Origin: Saccharina japonica
Taxonomy: Eukaryota > Sar > Phaeophyceae > Laminariales > Laminariaceae
Reading direction: 5' to 3'
Assembly: GCA_008828725.1 (NCBI GenBank)
Contig: MEHQ01000451.1
Location: 248,001-312,000 of the forward strand
DNA length: 64,000 nt
In this document: piece after piece, positions 54,101 through 60,100 of the stretch
Layout: the number at the start of each line of letters is the position of its first letter
Position numbering within the stretch: position 1 is the stretch's first letter
Made by a program: the position numbers and the translations under genes
Notes under the pieces: generated by a model
Told to the model about the DNA's origin: nothing
Seen by the model: only the letters and a program-made list of their open reading frames with translations
Database searches by the model: none

Positions 54101-57100
54101 ATCCAAAAAAACAAGCCCCCCCCCCCCCCCCCCCCCCCCTCCTGCAAACCAATTCAACAAGCCAAGCCTCCTCACCTCTAACAAACCAACACAAACGTTT
54201 CTCCCCTTCTTCCCAGCCAACAAACCTCCCATTTTCCTATTTCTCAAAACGAGCCCCTCTCCTCTCCTGCAAACCAACCCAGCAAGCCAAGTCTCCTCAC
54301 CTCTTGCAGCGCCTCCAAGACGGTCATGCTCGACGACACGGTGTCGGGGTTGGGGGTCATGACGTCAGCAACGACGACGGTGTCTGGGCTACGGCCTTTG
54401 GCTAAGACGCGGTTGAGCAGATCCTTCTCCGTGAATATCCCGGCCAAGCCATCATCGTCCACCACCAGAACCTGACACAAGGCAAAAACGAACATATATG
54501 TACGCGCAAACCCAAACATAAGGTCATGACGTTTACAATCTGGTACAAATAAATAGAGAAAACATAACCCACAACACACAAACACAGCACCTAGCACCAC
54601 ACAATCACAACACATAGCACAATTCAACACAACCCAGCAACAGAACACGATACAATACAATACTCCAAAACACAACATGACACAACACAACACAACACAA
54701 CGACACAACACGAAACACGACACACTATATACAATCCCCCCAACACCCAACGCTCCAAAACATGATGCAAGCAGTATCCACCAACATCGCCGAGATATCC
54801 AAAGAGGGCCGAGCTAAAAAAAGACGGAGGAAAACCGTCGCCCCCCGACCGAAATTCGCCACCGAAAACCGTATAAAACCCGTGTCAAAACTCACGGCTT
54901 TGCGGCCCCTAGCGATGGCCTTGCCGGCAGTCCTGACGGTGTCGGTGGAAAGCACAATTTGCGGCTGTCCCTTTTCCTCTAGGAGCTGCCTCAGGGTAAG
55001 TGAGACGGTGCAGCCCGCGTTCCCTTCGTCCTCGAACATTTTAGCCATAATTGCCTGTTGTTACCCGAGCGTGGCAGAGAGGGAGACATGATCGAAGAGT
55101 GTCATTATCAATCGAGGCGCGGCGTAGGCTTTCGAACGCAACCATTGCGGTAGGCACCCCGTCACTAAAATGAACTGCCATGTCAACACCGTCACTATCA
55201 AGCCACGTCATCAATCGTATACACGAGCCGTTACAAGCGGGAGGTACAAGACAACAAAAATGAGCGGGCGCGTTTGATGTGTGAAAACGAATAGTGCGGT
55301 TGTGACAGTGAGGTTGTGGAGAGGACCCTGCCTGCCCGTGGGCACCCTCACCTTGCTTCAGCCGGCTCATGGCCAAAACAAGTCCAACAACGCTGACCCC
55401 AGAAGTCCCACCAACTGAGACGACGCCCAAGACTTACAGTAGCGTTGGGGGTACCATGGAGGTATCATCTACAACACTATTTTGATTTTTGGTTGTTTTG
55501 GGCATCCCATTTATTGTATTCGCCCTTCTTTTATCTATCCCTCTTAGTCGTGACTCAGATCCGGGGTCAACACGGCAGGCTTTTCTTCCCCCTACCCACT
55601 ACAGTTCGTACCTTGCACTTTTATCGCGAGAGGGCTGAATTGGATGGCGATTATACCTGGGAGGATTTAGTAAGACACGATTTCTTAATCGACGTTTCTT
55701 AGCGTCCCGAAAAAGGCGAGTCTCGGTTTCGTATTCGCTCGTTTCTTACTCTCGGGCCCAATCCTGTACAGTGCTACGAATTACCAGGTATCCATTAGTA
55801 TCAGCACAATCAGTGTTTCAATGTCGCCTTTCTCGCCTGCATGGCCGCCTTGCTCTTCTTCCCCTTGCCCTTCCCTAGCTCCTTGAGCATGGACATCTTC
55901 AGCTCATCGCCCCCGTCATCGTCCCCTCCCATCGACTTCCTCTCGGCCACGCGCTGGAGGCGTGTAACGGCGTCGTACAGGCACTTCGCGATGTCCAGGA
56001 CCCCCGTCACCTCTCCCTTTGCACCCCTCACCTAGAAATATGACAATGTCAAATACATATCATAAAGAGGTAAAGTAGTCAGATAAGAGAGTGATGACGC
56101 GATAAAGCGATACCTGGTAGGTGGTACCCGGTAAGTGGTAGCGTGATATCTGATGCATATGTGCTAAACTAACGTGACAAGTGATAAACTGATATGTGAT
56201 CATATCGCATGTGGTAAAGGGGTACCACTCTGTTCCAAAATATAAAGAACGTTTGGATGAAATATGAATACAAAACGGTCCTTATGTTTCGAGACAGAGC
56301 GGTACTTCCTATGTCATATGATGAAGTGACACGCGATGAAGTGATATCGAGATTTACGGCAGGGGCTGTTTAGTTTTTGAGCATTTTGAGGTGAGCCGAG
56401 TGCGACATGCGTTCAAATTGTATAATAAATAGAGCGATTTATGACTTTTGACAACGCGATGAAGTGATGTCGAGATTTACGGTGGGCATAGTTTTGGAAA
56501 TTTCGAAGCGCGCCGAGTGGCGCCGCGGGAGGTGAATCATTGGGGCTTCCTCTCCTGTTCCTGTCATGAGATGCTGCATGCATGAGGGAGCTCGTCATAG
56601 GTGACACAATGACAATGTCGCATATAGCTGCTGCTACTAATATAGCTGCTGTAGCATAGTTGCCCCTAACCAATGGCCGTGTATTCTTGTTCATGTTTCT
56701 ACCGCATAATACCGCATACCCCGCATACTTTTTCGACAAGGGGGGAGGTGGAAACGCCGAACGGTGGTGCCGCCATGGAAAGATGTGGACGACATATTTC
56801 TATTTCCAAAACCAGCATTTTGGTTGTGTGCGTCTCCCCGGGTTTAGACAAACTCGGCTTCAGACAGCTTCAGACAATACATTCGTTCCAGGGTGAGTTA
56901 TCTTGGTATCTTGACTACAGCATACGGTACTACAGTAGTTTTTTTTCTATCATATCAGGTGTTGAAGTTTTCTCCTGTTTATCTGGGATTAGTTTGCGGA
57001 GGGCAGACAACACAATCTGGCTCGATTATACTGTTGACAAAGAGACTTTTCGATTCCAAGTTTTTCGATCGAGCAATCCGATTCACGCACCGCGTCGAAA

Positions 57101-60100
57101 AGCTCATTTTTTTCGACGGGAATAGTGGATTGGATTTCTCGATCGAACTGTTTTTGAAGCCCACCGCATCTCTTTCCGCCGCTCCAAACACAGTCACACC
57201 ACACAGCAGAAGCCCAAACACTCTCCGATGCTGGGTTGACTGCTCTACTGCTGTTGTTGCTCTCTGCTGCTGCTGCTGCTGCTCGCAGCACAGCACCTGC
57301 TAGAACCCGCGAGCAGGACACGAAACAGTTTTCAACTTTCGCACCAACCGCCCCCAGGAAGAGCACGAAACATTACAAAATCGATCCTCTTGACGATATA
57401 GGGAAGCCCCCCCGACACTTCCCGTCGAATTTAAAGTAGATCAGAAACCGACCTTTCCGATTCTCCCAATCCGGCGGCATAACAATTAGCTTCAGCCCCA
57501 GGCTACGATTGAAGAGAGCGATAGTAAACCTCTCTTGAATCGGTATTTCTCTTAACCCATTTAGGACTGTACTCCCGTTTCGGGGACAAATATCTTGGAA
57601 TTAGAGCCAAATACATGGTTATGTGCACTGGAGTACTAAAAGGTTTAAATCGGTACGATAACAGGCAACAAGCCCTCACCGGAAGGTGCCTGAAGTGTCT
57701 CTCCAGCATGATTCCGAGCGCTTCCATCGCGCTGTCGTCGGTGCTCACGCTGGTCGGGTTGGGGGTCATCACCTCGCTCACGACGGTTACGTCGGGGTCC
57801 ACACCAACCGCAACTACCCGCCTGGGAACATGAAACGGGCAAACACGTGAAACAGCAAACACGAAACGCAAGCGTGAAACGGCACAAACAAAACCCGTGA
57901 GGAAGAAAGAAAGTAAGTAAACACAAGCGATGCGGTCCACACCAGCCGCAACTACCACCCCAGGAACACGAAACAGCAAAAACGAGAAACGGCAGACGCG
58001 AAACCTGTTCACCTTCCGACGCATTTCGCAACGACGTGCAGACCACTACTCTAGCACAAAGTTCCAAAGCGTACTACTGTACGTACAGTGCCGCCGCTGC
58101 TACCCATGCGCTACCAAGCAGAGCTGTAAACTATACAGTATGACATATTGTAAGAGGCCAAATATCAACAGCGTCAGACGGCAGAATAAGATAGGAGATA
58201 TTTCGAAATCGGGAACAACAACAAAAAAGCGGACATTACTACGGGCGACGAACATCGCCAACCCGCAACAAAAATCCCGGAATTTTCCAAGCAGGAAACA
58301 AAACGAAAAAAAAAAACACCGCTGGACGATGCGGGCGACGATCGATGACCTTCTACCCATGCGTACCGTGTGAGGTCGATCGCGGTAACGATGCCCGTCA
58401 TGCCGCCACCACTACTTGTCCCTGTGAGGAGAGCCGAATCGCTCCTTGCGTTGGCCAGCGCCTTGCAAACGTCTGTGACCGTCGCGTTTTCCGGCATGGT
58501 CACCGCCGGCTGAGGCATGCGGCATATGCACCAGACGAGCGAGCGAACGGAGAAAGACGGACGAAGGCGTCAGAGTGGCCGCTCGGCAACAAAGCAGTGG
58601 CATATGAGCATCACGGCAACATGGCGACACAGCGAAGCAGCAACACTGCAGCAACGTAGCGAAGCAGTGACACAGCAGCATCCACGTCGGTGGAAACATA
58701 CTTGCCCGCAGCGTGACGAGATTTCCAAGTTACGGTCGTCTATACTGTTATATCCCCGACTTGTTTGTTCTTGTGACCCAGACACCTCGAAGTGATTGCG
58801 GTGCAATTCGACAGCCAATGCCAGTTTTTTCTAAGACCTATTTGGACAAACAAATACAGCACCGCACTCATGGTTAAAAAATTCTTCGACATGCTATCAC
58901 AGCATATAATAGCACCTTCGGTAAGCTGCTATCGCACAGCTAGCCTTTAAAATAACAGTAGCCAGTAGCTTCGGCAAGCTCGTACTCTACGGATAACAAC
59001 ACACGATAGTAGTACCTTCGGTCTGAGTCGCGACACTGACACGCTGTCACTGGGCTTTGCCACCGCCTCCGCCGCAGGGCGAACAGTTGCAACAGCGACA
59101 GCGGCCACGCGCACTGGGGGTGTCGCCGCAACCCTCACAGGCCTTGCAGGCGTCGCGGGCGTGAAAGAGGCAGGTGCTTGCTTCACTCTCACGGGCTGGG
59201 CCAATCAGAGGCCGATGGTGTACGCGAAACGGCACCCATCGCGCCGCAAACATACAGGTAGGCGGTTGGCGGCGTTGCAGGTTGAATGAGGGGGTTGTGC
59301 AAGGGGAAAGAGGGGGGTGGGGTTAGGGTGGTGTTCGAAGCATACGCGTGGTCGCACCAGCAGCGTGTTTTGAGCGTGGTAGGGGGGGGGTCCGACATTG
59401 AGGATAACATACTGTTAGGTTTCGCACCTGGTGGAGGCGGGGGTCCGGTATTGAAGCTGGCATACCGTCAGGTTTCACAGCGGGATAACGGACGACACCC
59501 GATACGTATACCAGGTGTGAGTTTCGCTATATATCGTGGGAATGCTGTTGTTGGTGTATTTGCTCGTTGGCATCCATAATCTACTATCAACAATTTAACA
59601 CGATAGTCCGGTGAGCGAGCTGCGTTGTGAGTGCCGAAACATTACTTCGTTCGTCGATTGTCGAGGCTCCGGTATTTGTACGCCTGCTGCATCCATACGC
59701 TTCCTCGGGCGTTTGCATTGAAAAGTCGAACCAAGCCGTTTAGTTTGCTCGCCCTGGACCGACTGCACTATTAATACTAACACAGACCGTAGTGGAATGT
59801 GTGCTACAAAGTTGCCTAGGCTACGAGTACGACCATGGCGTCATGCTGAAGTATTAAATTCACAGTCAAATTGGTTACTGACAGTACCACGTTCGTTTTC
59901 GGTTACTTCGACACCAGCTCAACAGCAAAAATCCTCCTTCGCCAGCACACAGTACAACGCTACGCACAGGAATATATTCATTAGGGAGGACACACAGCAG
60001 ACAGCGCACGTCATCACAACATCAGCCTCACGGATGGACGTCTACAGTACGACCACAATATGATTAAACTACGACGTACAACAGACCAGGGAGTGTCTCA

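Noticed and set aside
56660-57439. Overlapping plus-strand open frames
   Set aside because: Short frames in an intron of module 1, rich in CTG/CAG runs and without recognisable domains.
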